A model generated the notes under the pieces. That model saw only the letters and a list, made by a program, of their open reading frames with translations, ran no database searches and was not told the origin of the DNA. Positions 48,792 through 58,853 of a stretch of DNA of 64,000 nucleotides are shown piece by piece; positions within the stretch are counted from its first letter, which is position 1, and each line of letters starts with the position of its first letter. Origin of the DNA: Affinibrenneria salicis. Its GTDB lineage: Bacteria > Pseudomonadota > Gammaproteobacteria > Enterobacterales > Enterobacteriaceae. The stretch covers positions 119,780 through 183,779 of the forward strand of contig NZ_VYKJ01000014.1 of NCBI RefSeq assembly GCF_008710095.1, in the 5' to 3' direction. The position numbers were made by a program, and so were the translations under genes.

Positions 48792-48821
48792 AAAAAAGCA
48801 CAGCCAACGCTGTGCTTTTTT
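48792..48821. terminator. Bidirectional terminator between ppiC and ilvC
   Basis: AAAAAAGCACAG, six-base loop, CTGTGCTTTTTT: a 12-bp symmetrical stem with T-runs on both strands. Serves the convergent ppiC (plus) and ilvC (minus) genes. Confidence 0.9.
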
Positions 48822-48864
48822 CTTGTTCCTTGCGGGCCAGGGGATAGCGCGCAAGAAATAACGC

Positions 48865-50346
48865 TTAGCCCGCTACCGCGATACGTTTCATATCGGTCAT
48901 GTAGCCACGCAGTTTGCGGCCCACGGCTTCGATCGGGTGGTTGCGGATCGCTTCGTTGACATCGCGCAGTTGAGCATTGTCTACCGTAGTGTCGACGGAA
49001 GCCGCCTTGCCCAGGTCGCCCGGCTGCAGGGTCGCCATAAAGGACGCTTTCAGCAGCGGCACCGCGGCGTTGGCGAACAGGTAGTTGCCGTACTCGGCGG
49101 TGTCGGAAATAACCACGTTCATTTCGTACAGACGTTTACGCGCAATGGTATTGGCGATCAGCGGCAGTTCGTGCAGAGATTCATAGTAGGCGGATTCTTC
49201 GATGATGCCGGAGCTAACCATCGTTTCAAACGCCAGTTCCACGCCGGCCTTAGCCATCGCCACCATCAGTACGCCCTGGTCGAAGTATTCCTGCTCAGAG
49301 ATTTTACCGTCAAACTGCGGCGCGGTTTCGAACGCGGATTTGCCGGTTTCTTCACGCCAGGTCAGCAGTTTCACGTCGTCGTTGGCCCAGTCGGCCATCA
49401 TGCCGCTGGAGAATGCGCCGGAAATGATGTCGTCCATATGCTTCTGGAACAGCGGCGCCATAATGCCTTTCAGCTGTTCGGACAGCGCCCAGGCACGCAG
49501 TTTCGCCGGGTTGGACAGACGGTCCATCATCAGCGTAATACCGCCCTGTTTCAGCGCTTCGGTGATGGTTTCCCAGCCGAACTGAATCAGTTTTTCGGCA
49601 TAAGCCGGATCAACGCCGTCGGCGACCAGTTGATCGTAGCTCAGCAGAGAACCAGCCTGCAGCATACCGCACAGGATAGTCTGTTCGCCCATCAGGTCGG
49701 ATTTCACTTCCGCGACGAAGGAGGACTCCAGTACGCCGGCGCGATGACCGCCGGTCGCCGCCGCCCAGGCTTTGGCAATCGCCATGCCTTCGCCTTTCGG
49801 ATCGTTTTCCGGGTGAACGGCGATCAGGGTAGGCACGCCGAAACCACGTTTGTATTCTTCGCGAACTTCAGTACCCGGGCACTTCGGCGCCACCATCACG
49901 ACGGTGATATCTTTACGGATGCTTTCGCCCACTTCAACGATGTTGAAGCCGTGGGAATAGCCCAGCGCGGCGCCCTGTTTCATCAGCGGCTGCACGGCCT
50001 GCACCACGGCGGAGTGCTGTTTGTCCGGCGTCAGGTTGACTACCAGATCAGCCTGCGGGATCAGTTCTTCGTAAGTACCGACTTTAAAGCCGTTTTCCGT
50101 GGCCTTGCGCCATGAAGCGCGTTTTTCGTCAATCGCGGCCTGACGCAGGGCGTAAGAGATATCCAGACCAGAGTCGCGCATATTCAGACCCTGGTTTAGC
50201 CCCTGAGCACCACAGCCGACAATCACCACCTTTTTACCCTTCAGGTAACCTGCTTCATCGGCGAATTCTTCGCGCGCCATAAAGCGACATTTACCCAGTT
50301 GCGCCAGCTGCTGACGCAGGTTCAGCGTGTTGAAATAGTTAGCCAT
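48865..50346 (-). CDS. ilvC: Ketol-acid reductoisomerase (class II)
   Basis: NADPH- and Mg-dependent isomeroreductase, second common step of valine and isoleucine synthesis. 493 residues, the long class II form with duplicated C-terminal domain. It begins [20 protein letters not shown] as in E. coli; ATG at 50346 is used, not the frame opening at 50409. NADPH motif [20 protein letters not shown]; metal ligands in the [11 protein letters not shown] segment. Induced by IlvY from the divergent promoter. Confidence 0.97.
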   Translation of the reverse strand: MANYFNTLNLRQQLAQLGKCRFMAREEFADEAGYLKGKKVVIVGCGAQGLNQGLNMRDSGLDISYALRQAAIDEKRASWRKATENGFKVGTYEELIPQADLVVNLTPDKQHSAVVQAVQPLMKQGAALGYSHGFNIVEVGESIRKDITVVMVAPKCPGTEVREEYKRGFGVPTLIAVHPENDPKGEGMAIAKAWAAATGGHRAGVLESSFVAEVKSDLMGEQTILCGMLQAGSLLSYDQLVADGVDPAYAEKLIQFGWETITEALKQGGITLMMDRLSNPAKLRAWALSEQLKGIMAPLFQKHMDDIISGAFSSGMMADWANDDVKLLTWREETGKSAFETAPQFDGKISEQEYFDQGVLMVAMAKAGVELAFETMVSSGIIEESAYYESLHELPLIANTIARKRLYEMNVVISDTAEYGNYLFANAAVPLLKASFMATLQPGDLGKAASVDTTVDNAQLRDVNEAIRNHPIEAVGRKLRGYMTDMKRIAVAG

Positions 50347-50474
50347 GGTGATACTCCGTATGATGTTTCGTTCGCATAATTTGCACCCGTGTGCCCGCTT
50401 CGCGAGCACAACCGTATGAACCTATCATATGACAGGAATCGTATTGCTTAAATTGATATATTAACAACGTAATA

Positions 50475-50489
50475 TTGCAAGATCTGCAA
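50475..50489. promoter_or_regulatory. Putative IlvY operator
   Basis: TTGCA, five bases, TGCAA: a LysR-type T-N11-A dyad in the 166-bp ilvC-ilvY divergent region, 23 bp before the ilvY start. A second ATTGC half-site lies near 50443. In E. coli IlvY binds two such operators and activates ilvC with acetolactate or acetohydroxybutyrate. Confidence 0.5.
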
Positions 50490-50512
50490 GGTCAACGCGA
50501 GGCGAATGTCGC

Positions 50513-51400
50513 ATGAATTTACGAGATCTCAGACTGTTTCTGCATCTGGCGGAAAGCCGCCATTTTGGCCGCACGGCCAAAGCGATGCATATCAGCCCGT
50601 CAACCCTTTCCCGCCAGATCCAACGGCTGGAAGAGGATATCGGGCAAATACTGTTCCTGCGCGACAACCGCACCGTCCAGTTGACGGAGGCGGGTCAGCA
50701 GGTAATAACTTTTGCACAGCAAACGCTGCTGCAGTACCGCCAGCTGCGCCACTCGCTCGGCCAGCACGGTCCGTCGCTGAGCGGCGAACTGCGCCTGTTC
50801 TGTTCGGTGACCGCCGCCTATAGCCACCTGCCGCCGATTCTGGACCGCTTCCGGGCCGACCAGCCGCTGGTCGAAATTAAACTGACGACCGGCGACGCTG
50901 CCGACGCGGTGGACAAAGTTCAATCCAACAGCGCCGATCTGGGCATTGCCGGTCACCCGGAAACCCTGCCCGGCAGCGTCAGCTTCATGCCGATTGAAAA
51001 AATTCCGCTGTCGCTCATCATGCCGGCGCTTCCCTGCCCGGCTCAGGCGCAGATCCGGCAATCCAGCCCGGACTGGGCGCAGATTCCGTTTATCCTGCCG
51101 GAACACGGGCCGGTGCGTAAGCGCATCGAACTCTGGTTCCGCCGCCATCGCATCGCCAATCCGCTGATTTACGCCACCGTATCGGGCCACGAAGCGATGG
51201 TGTCCATGGTCGCGCTGGGCTGCGGTATCGCGCTAATCCCGGACGTGGTGCTGGAAAACAGCCCCGAGCCGGTGCGCAACCGCGTCTCGGTTTTCGCCGC
51301 AAACGCAATGGAGCCGCTCGAACTGGGCGTTTGCGTACAGAAAAAACGACTGAGCGAACCGCTTATCGCCGCTTTCTGGCAAACGCTGCAGGCGCCTTAA
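50513..51400 (+). CDS. ilvY: LysR-type activator IlvY
   Basis: Positive regulator of ilvC. 295 residues. The winged-helix N-terminus is MNLRDLRLFLHLAESRHFGR with recognition helix ISPSTLSRQIQRLEED. The C-terminal effector domain includes LRLFCSVTAAYSHLPPILDRF and GHEAMVSMVALGCGIALIPD. Identity is supported by divergence from ilvC. Convergent with the DUF2461 gene, with 17 bp between stop codons. Confidence 0.95.
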   Translation: MNLRDLRLFLHLAESRHFGRTAKAMHISPSTLSRQIQRLEEDIGQILFLRDNRTVQLTEAGQQVITFAQQTLLQYRQLRHSLGQHGPSLSGELRLFCSVTAAYSHLPPILDRFRADQPLVEIKLTTGDAADAVDKVQSNSADLGIAGHPETLPGSVSFMPIEKIPLSLIMPALPCPAQAQIRQSSPDWAQIPFILPEHGPVRKRIELWFRRHRIANPLIYATVSGHEAMVSMVALGCGIALIPDVVLENSPEPVRNRVSVFAANAMEPLELGVCVQKKRLSEPLIAAFWQTLQAP

Positions 51401-51417
51401 GCCGCGCCGGCATAGGC

Positions 51418-52155
51418 TCAGCGCGGCAAAGAGAACGGCTCGCCGTCTCCGGGCGCCTGATTAACCCGTTTCATCGCCTCAATCTTCATCAGATAGCGAT
51501 AAAGCGGCTCCAGTTGAGTAAACCCCTGGCTCAGAACATCGATCAGTCTGGCGCTGAATAACGTTTCCATCTGTTGGCTGGTCGCGATGGCGGCAAAGGA
51601 TTTGCGGTTATACCAGCTTGCCAGCCGCGCATCCTGCTCCCGGATCAAAGGACGCTTATAGCTCTCGCCCTCCAGCGTAAAGATGCCGACCAGACAGTCC
51701 GCCACCCGCAGAAACGAGCGCGGGTTGTCGCGCAGCGTCTCACGGAACAGCGCCATGGTATTGCGCGACGCGCTGTAATAACCGAGCCCGTAGCGCCAGA
51801 AGTCCGGTCCGATTTCGAAGAAATAGCTCGGCGCATCCGTCCAGCCTTTGCGTGGACGTTTAAACGTCAACCACATTTGACTGCGGTAACGTGATTTATC
51901 CCGTGAAAAGCGAGTGTCGCGATGCAGGCGGGATAACGTCTTGCCGACGGCGGGCCGGATTTCAAACTGGTCGTCGATTTGCAGCATCGACAGGCCGAGC
52001 GACGCCACCAGCGCGCGAAACGGCGTCAGCAACGCGTCATCATAGACATCGCGATGCGCCTCGAACCACTCCTTGCTGTTCTCCTGCCGCACCTGCTGCA
52101 GAAAGGTCAAGCCCCGCTGAGAAAACCCGTTAAATTGTTCGCTCATGTCAGTCAT
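51418..52155 (-). CDS. DUF2461 (TIGR02453) family protein
   Basis: Conserved protein of unknown function, about 245 residues. The family pattern is clear: LTFLQQVRQENSKEWFEAHR near the start, HRDTRFSRDKSRYRSQM in the middle, and SYFFEIGPDFWRYGLGYY after it. No catalytic motif or signal peptide is evident. ATG at 52155 or 52146 are both possible; neither has a strong ribosome site. It sits between ilvY and ilvA, which are adjacent in E. coli, and has no obvious link to branched-chain synthesis. Confidence 0.82.
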   Translation of the reverse strand: MTDMSEQFNGFSQRGLTFLQQVRQENSKEWFEAHRDVYDDALLTPFRALVASLGLSMLQIDDQFEIRPAVGKTLSRLHRDTRFSRDKSRYRSQMWLTFKRPRKGWTDAPSYFFEIGPDFWRYGLGYYSASRNTMALFRETLRDNPRSFLRVADCLVGIFTLEGESYKRPLIREQDARLASWYNRKSFAAIATSQQMETLFSARLIDVLSQGFTQLEPLYRYLMKIEAMKRVNQAPGDGEPFSLPR

Positions 52156-52219
52156 CCGGTTATACCGCCGCCGCACTCACCGCCGGACCGGCGCGCGCAT
52201 GGCGCGCCGTCCACAGCCG

Positions 52220-53764
52220 TCAACCCGCCAGGAAGAAGCGGAAGGACGGGTTATTCGTCTCATCGTGGCACTCATAGCCCAGCGCCTGCAGATGATGCTC
52301 AAACTCCGGCTCGCGCTCCGCCAGCTCAAAGGCGGCCAGCACGCGACCGAAATCATTGCCGTGGCTGCGATAATGGAACAGGGAAATATTCCAGTGCGTG
52401 CCCAGCGTATTCAGAAACTTGAGCAACGCCCCCGGCGACTCCGGGAATTCAAAGCTGTACAGCCGCTCCTGCAGATGATGAGACGGACGCCCGCCGACCA
52501 TATAGCGCACGTGCAGCTTAGCCATTTCATCATCGGACAGGTCCGCCACCTGATAACCGCCCGCCGTCAGCTCGGCAAGGATTTCGTCGCGTTCCGCATG
52601 ACCGCGCGTCAGACGCACGCCGACGAAAATGCAGGCGTTGTCCGCATCGGCATAACGGTAGTTGAACTCGGTGACAAAACGTCCGCCCAGCAGATGGCAA
52701 AACTTCAGGAAGCTGCCTTTACGTTCGGGAATCGTGACCGCCAGCAGCGCTTCGCGCTGTTCTCCCAGCTCACAACGTTCCGAAACGTAGCGTAAGCCAT
52801 GGAAATTCACGTTGGCGCCGGACAGTACATGCGCCAGCCGCTCGCCCTGAATCTGGTGCTGCTGGATATATTTTTTCATCCCGGCCAGCGCCAGCGCGCC
52901 GGACGGTTCGGCAATCGCCCGCACGTCTTCAAAGATATCTTTGACCGCCGCGCAGATCGCGTCGCTGTCGACCGTAATGACGTCGTCCAGATATTCGCGG
53001 CACAGACGAAAGGTTTCGTCGCCGACGCGTTTTACCGCCACGCCTTCGGCAAACAGCCCCACGCGCGCCAGATCGACCGGGTGACCGGCATCCAGCGCCG
53101 CGCGCAGGCAGGCGGAATCTTCCGCTTCCACGCCGATCACCTGAATCTGCGGCATCAGCTGTTTAATCAGCACCGCCACGCCGGAGGCCAGACCGCCGCC
53201 GCCGACCGGCACGAAAATCCGATCCAGGTGAGCATCCTGCTGCAACAATTCCATCGCCAGCGTCCCCTGCCCGGCGATCACCATCGGGTGATCGAACGGC
53301 GGAATGAACGTCAGGTGTTTTTCCTGCGCCAGTTCGATAGCCTTCGCCTTCGCCTCATCGAAATTGGCGCCATGCAGCAAAACCTCGCCGCCGAAACCTC
53401 GCACCGCGTCCACTTTAATATCCGCCGTGGCGATCGGCATCACGATCAGCGATTTGATCCCCAGTTGGCGAGAAGAATACGCCACGCCCTGCGCGTGGTT
53501 GCCGGCCGATGCCGTCACCACGCCGTGCGCGCGCTGCTCTTCATTCAGACTGGCCATCATGGCGTACGCGCCGCGCAGTTTAAAACTGTGCACCGACTGA
53601 CGGTCTTCGCGCTTCACCAAAATCACGTTATTCAGCCGCGACGACAGCTTGTCCATCTTTTGCAGCGGCGTGACCTGTGCCGCTTCATAAACCGGCGCAC
53701 GCAAGATCGCCCGCAAATACTCCGCGCCGCAAGGTTCGGCGGGGAGTGGTTGGGATACTGCCAT
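52220..53764 (-). CDS. ilvA: Threonine dehydratase (deaminase), biosynthetic
   Basis: PLP enzyme converting threonine to 2-oxobutyrate, the first step to isoleucine, feedback-inhibited by isoleucine. 514 residues, as E. coli. The Schiff-base lysine is in SVHSFKLRGAYAMM, the phosphate-binding loop in VPVGGGGLASGVAVL. Two C-terminal ACT-like regulatory domains are present (ALLAVTIPERKGSFLKFCHL and LYSFEFPESPGALLKFLNTL). Five bases after ilvD; last gene of the operon. Confidence 0.97.
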   Translation of the reverse strand: MAVSQPLPAEPCGAEYLRAILRAPVYEAAQVTPLQKMDKLSSRLNNVILVKREDRQSVHSFKLRGAYAMMASLNEEQRAHGVVTASAGNHAQGVAYSSRQLGIKSLIVMPIATADIKVDAVRGFGGEVLLHGANFDEAKAKAIELAQEKHLTFIPPFDHPMVIAGQGTLAMELLQQDAHLDRIFVPVGGGGLASGVAVLIKQLMPQIQVIGVEAEDSACLRAALDAGHPVDLARVGLFAEGVAVKRVGDETFRLCREYLDDVITVDSDAICAAVKDIFEDVRAIAEPSGALALAGMKKYIQQHQIQGERLAHVLSGANVNFHGLRYVSERCELGEQREALLAVTIPERKGSFLKFCHLLGGRFVTEFNYRYADADNACIFVGVRLTRGHAERDEILAELTAGGYQVADLSDDEMAKLHVRYMVGGRPSHHLQERLYSFEFPESPGALLKFLNTLGTHWNISLFHYRSHGNDFGRVLAAFELAEREPEFEHHLQALGYECHDETNNPSFRFFLAG

Positions 53765-53769
53765 GAGAG

Positions 53770-55620
53770 TTAGCCTCCAAGCTTACTTTTATCGCGCACC
53801 GCACCCTTATCGGCGCTGGTCGCCAGGCTGGCATAGGCGCGCAGCGCGAAAGAAACCTGACGTTCACGACCATGTGGCGTCCAGGCCAGGTCGCCGCGCG
53901 CCAGTTCAACGTCACGACGACGGTTTAGCTCATCATCGCTGACGTCCAGCGCAATACTACGGCCCGGGATATCGATAGCGATCATGTCGCCGTCTTCAAC
54001 CAGACCGATGATGCCGCCGCTCGCCGCCTCTGGCGACGCATGGCCGATGGACAGGCCCGACGTCCCGCCGGAGAAACGGCCGTCGGTAATCAGGGCGCAG
54101 GCTTTGCCTAACCCCATCGATTTCAGGAAGCTGGTGGGATAGAGCATTTCCTGCATGCCCGGACCGCCTTTCGGTCCTTCGTAGCGGATCACCACGACGT
54201 CGCCGGCAACCACTTTACCGCCGAGGATCGCTTCTACCGCCGCATCCTGGCTTTCATACACTTTAGCCGGCCCGCGGAACACCAGGCTGCCTTTATCGAC
54301 GCCGGCCGTTTTCACGATACAGCCATCCTCGGCCAGGTTGCCGTACAGTACGGCCAGACCGCCATCCTGACTGTAGGCGTATTCGCGTGAACGAATGCAG
54401 CCCTCTTTACGGTCGGTGTCCAGCGAATCCCAGCGGCAGTCCTGCGAAAACGCCTGCGTGGTGCGGATACCTGCCGGGCCGGCGGAGTACATCGCTTTAA
54501 CCTGTTCGTTGCTGGTCTGCATCACATCATATTCGGCCAGCGTTTCCGGCAGGGTTTTGCCCAGTACGTTGTATACCTCGCGGTTCAGCAGACCGGCGCG
54601 GTCCAGCTCGCCGAGGATGGCGATAACCCCGCCCGCGCGGTGCACATCTTCCATATGGTACTTCTGGGTGCTCGGCGCCACTTTGCACAGGTGCGGTACG
54701 CGGCGCGACAGGCGATCGATGTCTTCCATCGTGAAATCGATCTCGCCTTCCTGCGCCGAGGCCAGCAGATGCAGTACGGTATTCGTCGAACCGCCCATGG
54801 CGATATCCAGCGTCATGGCATTCTCAAACGCCGCCTTACTGGCGATGCTGCGCGGCAACACGCGTTCGTCGTCCTGCTCATAGTAGCGTTTGGCCAGCTC
54901 GACGATACGTTTGCCGGCGTTGAGGAACAGCTGTTTACGATCGGCGTGGGTGGCCAGCAGAGAACCGTTGCCCGGCTGTGACAGGCCCAGCGCTTCGGTC
55001 AGGCAGTTCATCGAGTTAGCGGTAAACATACCGGAACAGGAACCGCAGGTCGGGCAGGCGGAGCGTTCGATTTGCTCGCTGTCGGCGTCGCTGACGTTCG
55101 GATTCGCGCCCTGCACCATCGCGTCCACCAGATCCAGTTTGATGATCTGATCGGACAACTTCGTTTTCCCGGCCTCCATCGGCCCGCCGGAAACAAAGAT
55201 CACCGGAATGTTGAGGCGCAGTGAAGCCATCATCATCCCCGGAGTGATTTTGTCGCAGTTGGAAATACACACCATGGCATCGGCGCAGTGCGCGTTCACC
55301 ATGTATTCCACCGAGTCGGCAATCAATTCGCGCGAAGGCAGGGAGTAAAGCATGCCGCCATGGCCCATGGCGATACCGTCATCGACCGCAATGGTGTTGA
55401 ACTCTTTGGCAACACCACCGGAGGCTTCTATTTGCTCAGCAACCAGTTTTCCCAGATCGCGCAGATGTACGTGGCCGGGAACGAATTGAGTGAACGAGTT
55501 GACCACGGCGATAATCGGTTTGCCGAAATCGGCATCGGTCATCCCGGTGGCGCGCCACAGCGCTCGGGCACCGGCCATGTTGCGGCCATGTGTGGTTGTG
55601 GCAGAACGGTACTTAGGCAT
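53770..55620 (-). CDS. ilvD: Dihydroxy-acid dehydratase
   Basis: Fe-S dehydratase of valine and isoleucine synthesis, 616 residues. Cluster and metal cysteines lie in [14 protein letters not shown] and in [19 protein letters not shown]. Other landmarks are [16 protein letters not shown] and [21 protein letters not shown] 73-bp gap with an inverted repeat separates it from ilvE. Confidence 0.97.
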   Translation of the reverse strand: MPKYRSATTTHGRNMAGARALWRATGMTDADFGKPIIAVVNSFTQFVPGHVHLRDLGKLVAEQIEASGGVAKEFNTIAVDDGIAMGHGGMLYSLPSRELIADSVEYMVNAHCADAMVCISNCDKITPGMMMASLRLNIPVIFVSGGPMEAGKTKLSDQIIKLDLVDAMVQGANPNVSDADSEQIERSACPTCGSCSGMFTANSMNCLTEALGLSQPGNGSLLATHADRKQLFLNAGKRIVELAKRYYEQDDERVLPRSIASKAAFENAMTLDIAMGGSTNTVLHLLASAQEGEIDFTMEDIDRLSRRVPHLCKVAPSTQKYHMEDVHRAGGVIAILGELDRAGLLNREVYNVLGKTLPETLAEYDVMQTSNEQVKAMYSAGPAGIRTTQAFSQDCRWDSLDTDRKEGCIRSREYAYSQDGGLAVLYGNLAEDGCIVKTAGVDKGSLVFRGPAKVYESQDAAVEAILGGKVVAGDVVVIRYEGPKGGPGMQEMLYPTSFLKSMGLGKACALITDGRFSGGTSGLSIGHASPEAASGGIIGLVEDGDMIAIDIPGRSIALDVSDDELNRRRDVELARGDLAWTPHGRERQVSFALRAYASLATSADKGAVRDKSKLGG

Positions 55621-55649
55621 GCTCTTGTTACTCCAGTTTAAACTTAATG

Positions 55650-55674
55650 GCAGAAGGCCAAATTAACCTTCTGC
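55650..55674 (-). repeat. Stem-loop in the ilvE-ilvD intercistronic gap
   Basis: GCAGAAGG and CCTTCTGC form a perfect 8-bp stem with a nine-base AT-rich loop. No T-run follows, so it should not terminate. It may be an mRNA processing or stability element between the two cistrons. Confidence 0.6.
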
Positions 55675-55693
55675 TAAGGTCTGTCTTGATTTA

Positions 55694-56620
55694 TCAGGGG
55701 TTGACCGGATCCAGCCAACCCCATTTATCTTCTGTTTCGCCGGTGAACAGGCCAAAGAAGGACTTCTGCAGCTGTTTGGTGACCGGACCACATTTGCCGA
55801 TGCCGACCTGAATGCCGTCAACGCTGCGAACCGGGGTAATTTCAGCGGCGGTGCCGGACATAAACACTTCGTCGGCCAGATACAGCGATTCGCGCGACAG
55901 CACCTGTTCACGGATTTCAAAGCCCTGAGCTTTCGCCAGCTTGATGATCGCGTCACGGGTGATGCCCGGCAGAGCCGAAGAAGTGAACGGCGGAGTAAAG
56001 ATAATGCCGTCTTTCACTTCAAACAGATTTTCGCCGGCCCCTTCAGAAACATAACCGTGGACGTCCAGCGCAATTCCTTCCTGGTAGCCATGGCGGCGCG
56101 CTTCGCTGCCGACCAGCAGAGAAGACAGGTAGTTGCCGCCGGCTTTGGCCGCGGTAGGAATAGTATTGGCCGCCGCGCGATGCCAGGAAGAAACCATGGC
56201 GTCGATACCCTGATCCAGCGCGTCTTCGCCCAGATAGGCGCCCCACGGGAAGGCGGCGATAATGACATCGGTTTTATAGCCGTCCGGCGGATTAACGCCC
56301 ATGCCAACGTCGCCGACAAACACCAGCGGACGAATATACGCGCTGGAAAGTTTGTTCTTACGCAATGTGGCGCGGCAGGCTTCCATCAATTCATCAACGC
56401 TTTGCGTCAGCGGCATGCGGTAGATCTTGGCGGAATCGCTCAGGCGCTGCATGTGCTCACGGTGACGGAACACCACCGGGCCTTTATGGGAATCATAGCA
56501 ACGAACGCCTTCAAACACGGAAGTACCGTAATGCAGCGCATGCGACATTACGTGAACTTTGGCCTCGGCCCACGGAACCATCTCCCCGTTAAACCAGATA
56601 AAATCAGCTTTTTTTGTCAT
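55694..56620 (-). CDS. ilvE: Branched-chain amino-acid aminotransferase
   Basis: Fold-type IV PLP transaminase for the last step of valine, leucine and isoleucine synthesis. 308 residues. It begins MTKKADFIWFNGEMVPWAEA. The Schiff-base lysine is in PTAAKAGGNYLSSLL (about K159) and the cofactor loop in EGAGENLFEVKDG. Follows ilvM by 23 bases. Confidence 0.97.
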   Translation of the reverse strand: MTKKADFIWFNGEMVPWAEAKVHVMSHALHYGTSVFEGVRCYDSHKGPVVFRHREHMQRLSDSAKIYRMPLTQSVDELMEACRATLRKNKLSSAYIRPLVFVGDVGMGVNPPDGYKTDVIIAAFPWGAYLGEDALDQGIDAMVSSWHRAAANTIPTAAKAGGNYLSSLLVGSEARRHGYQEGIALDVHGYVSEGAGENLFEVKDGIIFTPPFTSSALPGITRDAIIKLAKAQGFEIREQVLSRESLYLADEVFMSGTAAEITPVRSVDGIQVGIGKCGPVTKQLQKSFFGLFTGETEDKWGWLDPVNP

Positions 56621-56643
56621 TCTGTTGTTTCCTTCTTCGTGCC

Positions 56644-56901
56644 TCAGGCACCTGTTTGTTGTGATGCGAGTTGCTGGATTTCAACACCGGCAACATCCAG
56701 CAATTTACTTAGCTGAACCGACAGTAGATCCACCGGACGCTGGCTGGCTACAGTGAGTTCTATATTAACGCGATCGCCATTAGCCGTCTGCGCCATATTC
56801 ATCGCGCATACCTGGAAACCACGGTGGCGCGCTACGCGTAATACGCGTTCCAGCGTCTCCGGCCGAAAGCGGGCCTGGATCGAAAGATGGTGGTGGATCA
56901 T
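56644..56901 (-). CDS. ilvM: Acetolactate synthase II, regulatory (small) subunit
   Basis: Small ACT-domain subunit required for acetohydroxyacid synthase II activity. 85 residues, beginning [23 protein letters not shown]. Overlaps the ilvG stop by four bases (ATGA), coupling synthesis of the two subunits. Confidence 0.95.
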   Translation of the reverse strand: MIHHHLSIQARFRPETLERVLRVARHRGFQVCAMNMAQTANGDRVNIELTVASQRPVDLLSVQLSKLLDVAGVEIQQLASQQTGA

Positions 56902-58544
56902 GATAAGTTCTCCAGCATAGTTTCATTACCGGCGCCGGGCGGCACCAGCGGCCAGACATTCTCATTTTCGTTGATAGAGACATGCAGCAGATAAGGCCCT
57001 TCGCTGTTAAACAGGGCGTCCAGTGCGGAGTCAATCTGGTCTTTACGCGAGATGTGCTGACCGGGGATATCGAATGCGCGTGCCAGCGTTAAAAAATCGG
57101 GGTTATCGGAGAGGTTTGTTTCGCTATATCGGCCATCAAAAAACAGTTGTTGCCACTGACGTACCATGCCTAACCGTTGGTTATCCAGCAGGACGATTTT
57201 CAGCGGCAACCGTTTTCGTTTTATCGTGCCCAGCTCCTGGATATTCATCATGAACGAACCGTCGCCGGAGATACAAATAACCGTATCGTTGGGGCGCGCA
57301 ACCTGAGCGCCAACTGCGGCCGGCACGCCGAACCCCATGGTGCCCAGGCCGCTGGACGTGATGAAGTTCTCCGGCCGGGTGAACGACATATGTTGGGCGG
57401 TCCACATTTGATGCTGGCCGACGTCGGTGGTGACGACGGCATTATCGCCTTTGCGATCGGAAATTTGTTTCAGCAGCGCCGGCGCGTAGATCGCTTCGCC
57501 CGGATGATCATAACGCCACGGATATTCCGCTTTCAGCGCCGCGACTTCCCGGCGCCAGTCGCCGATATTCAGCGGCTGCTGCAGCGCGGGCAGCAGCCGG
57601 TTCAAATCGCCGCGCAGCGCCACATTCGCCTGGCGCAACTTGCTCAGCTCGGCCGGGTCGATATCCATATGGATAACCTGAGCGTGCGGCGCGAAAGTAT
57701 TCAGCTTGCCGGTGACGCGGTCATCGAAACGCGCGCCGACGGCGATCAGCAGGTCGCACTGTTGAACGGACAGGTTGGCCGCTTTAGTGCCGTGCATCCC
57801 CAGCATGCCCAGATAACCATCCTCGTGGCTATCAACGGCGCCCAGCCCCTTCAGCGTGACAACCGACGGAATCCGGGTGACAGCGATAAACTCGCGCAGC
57901 GCAGGCACCGCCTGCGCCATGCCTGCGCCGCCGCCGACGTACAGCATCGGTTTCTTCGCCTGCGCCAGCATTACGGCCGCCTGACGCAGCTCTTTTTCCG
58001 GATAATCCAGGGTTTCTTCGACAGGAATCAGGTGCGGGGACAAATCGCCACTGGCCAGTTGAATATCTTTCGGGATATCGATCAGGACCGGACCGGGCCG
58101 TCCGCTGCGAGCTATCGCAAAGGCTTCCGCCATGACCTCCGGCAGCGCTTCCAGCGAATCCACCAGAAAGCTGTGTTTGGTGCAGGCCAGCGATAATCCC
58201 AGCACATCGATCTCCTGAAAAGCATCCGTTCCGATCAGCGAGGAGCCGACCTGGCCGGTAATCGCGACGACCGGGACAGAGTCCATCATCGCGTCGGCCA
58301 GACCGGTGATTAAATTGGTCGCGCCCGGACCGGAAGTGGCGATACAAACCCCCGTTTTACCGGTGGCGCGGGCATATCCGATCGCCGCCATCGCCGCGCC
58401 CTGTTCGTGGCGGCACAACAGGTGTTCCACGCCGCCGTCATAGAGAGCATCGTACACCGGCATGATGGCCCCCCCCGGGTAGCCAAAAACGGTATCCACT
58501 CCGTGTGCCTTCAACGTTTTCACCACCCACTGCGCACCATTCAT
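56898..58544 (-). CDS. ilvG: Acetolactate synthase II, catalytic subunit
   Basis: ThDP- and FAD-dependent synthase making acetolactate and acetohydroxybutyrate; isozyme II is valine-resistant. 548 residues in one uninterrupted frame, unlike the frameshifted gene of E. coli K-12. [13 protein letters not shown] with [15 protein letters not shown] (catalytic Glu), and the ThDP-Mg motif [15 protein letters not shown] are present. Starts two bases after ilvX. Confidence 0.97.
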   Translation of the reverse strand: MNGAQWVVKTLKAHGVDTVFGYPGGAIMPVYDALYDGGVEHLLCRHEQGAAMAAIGYARATGKTGVCIATSGPGATNLITGLADAMMDSVPVVAITGQVGSSLIGTDAFQEIDVLGLSLACTKHSFLVDSLEALPEVMAEAFAIARSGRPGPVLIDIPKDIQLASGDLSPHLIPVEETLDYPEKELRQAAVMLAQAKKPMLYVGGGAGMAQAVPALREFIAVTRIPSVVTLKGLGAVDSHEDGYLGMLGMHGTKAANLSVQQCDLLIAVGARFDDRVTGKLNTFAPHAQVIHMDIDPAELSKLRQANVALRGDLNRLLPALQQPLNIGDWRREVAALKAEYPWRYDHPGEAIYAPALLKQISDRKGDNAVVTTDVGQHQMWTAQHMSFTRPENFITSSGLGTMGFGVPAAVGAQVARPNDTVICISGDGSFMMNIQELGTIKRKRLPLKIVLLDNQRLGMVRQWQQLFFDGRYSETNLSDNPDFLTLARAFDIPGQHISRKDQIDSALDALFNSEGPYLLHVSINENENVWPLVPPGAGNETMLENLS

Positions 58545-58546
58545 AG

Positions 58547-58597
58547 TTATTTCCCCGACGTCTTACGGGAATAACAACATTGTTCTCTGTTGTGCAT
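58547..58597 (-). CDS. ilvX: IlvX small protein
   Basis: A 16-codon frame, [16 protein letters not shown], sits exactly where E. coli has ilvX (16 residues): after the attenuator and two bases before the ilvG ATG. Shared features are the N at position 3, the Cys at 8, the aromatic-Ser-Arg at 9-11 and the Gly at 15. AGGA lies ten bases upstream of its ATG. Function is unknown; it may aid ilvG translation by coupling. Confidence 0.75.
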   Translation of the reverse strand: MHNREQCCYSRKTSGK

Positions 58598-58631
58598 TTT
58601 AATGCTTCCTCGCGTTATTGCTTTAACCAAT

Positions 58632-58664
58632 AAAAAACCCCCGACCTTGCGGTGCGGGGGTTTT
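58632..58664 (-). terminator. ilvGMEDA attenuator
   Basis: Minus strand: AAAACCCCCGCACC, GCAA loop, GGTCGGGGG then TTTTTT. The stem has one bulged base. It lies 20 bases after the leader-peptide stop, so ribosome stalling in ilvL can pre-empt it, as in E. coli. Confidence 0.92.
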
Positions 58665-58683
58665 CTTGAATTCGGCTCGATTT

Positions 58684-58782
58684 TTAAGCCATTCTTCGTC
58701 CAAGTGCAGCCCCGCACGGTGGGATAATAATCACCACCACGTTAATTAGGACCAGGCGAATCACAAGGGCGAGCGCTTTCAT
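58684..58782 (-). CDS. ilvL: ilv operon leader peptide
   Basis: Attenuation leader peptide of 32 residues. The sequence runs MKALALVIRLVLINVVVIII and ends PPCGAALGRRMA. It contains five Ile, six Val and four Leu, the amino acids sensed by the operon, and keeps the invariant VVVIIIPPCGAALGR block of E. coli IlvL. Stalling at these codons favours the antiterminator. Confidence 0.95.
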   Translation of the reverse strand: MKALALVIRLVLINVVVIIIPPCGAALGRRMA

Positions 58783-58824
58783 AAATCGGCAGTTCGTTAA
58801 TCAGTAATCGAATGATGCCTACAG

Positions 58825-58853
58825 AGTTACCATAGTCACACCGTGAATGACAA
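58825..58853 (-). promoter_or_regulatory. ilvGp2-like promoter
   Basis: Minus strand TTGTCA, 17 bases, GTAACT. The stretch CTATGGTAACTCTGTAGGCAT is nearly identical to the E. coli ilvG P2 promoter and start region. It is about 45-70 bp upstream of the ilvL ATG. Confidence 0.7.
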
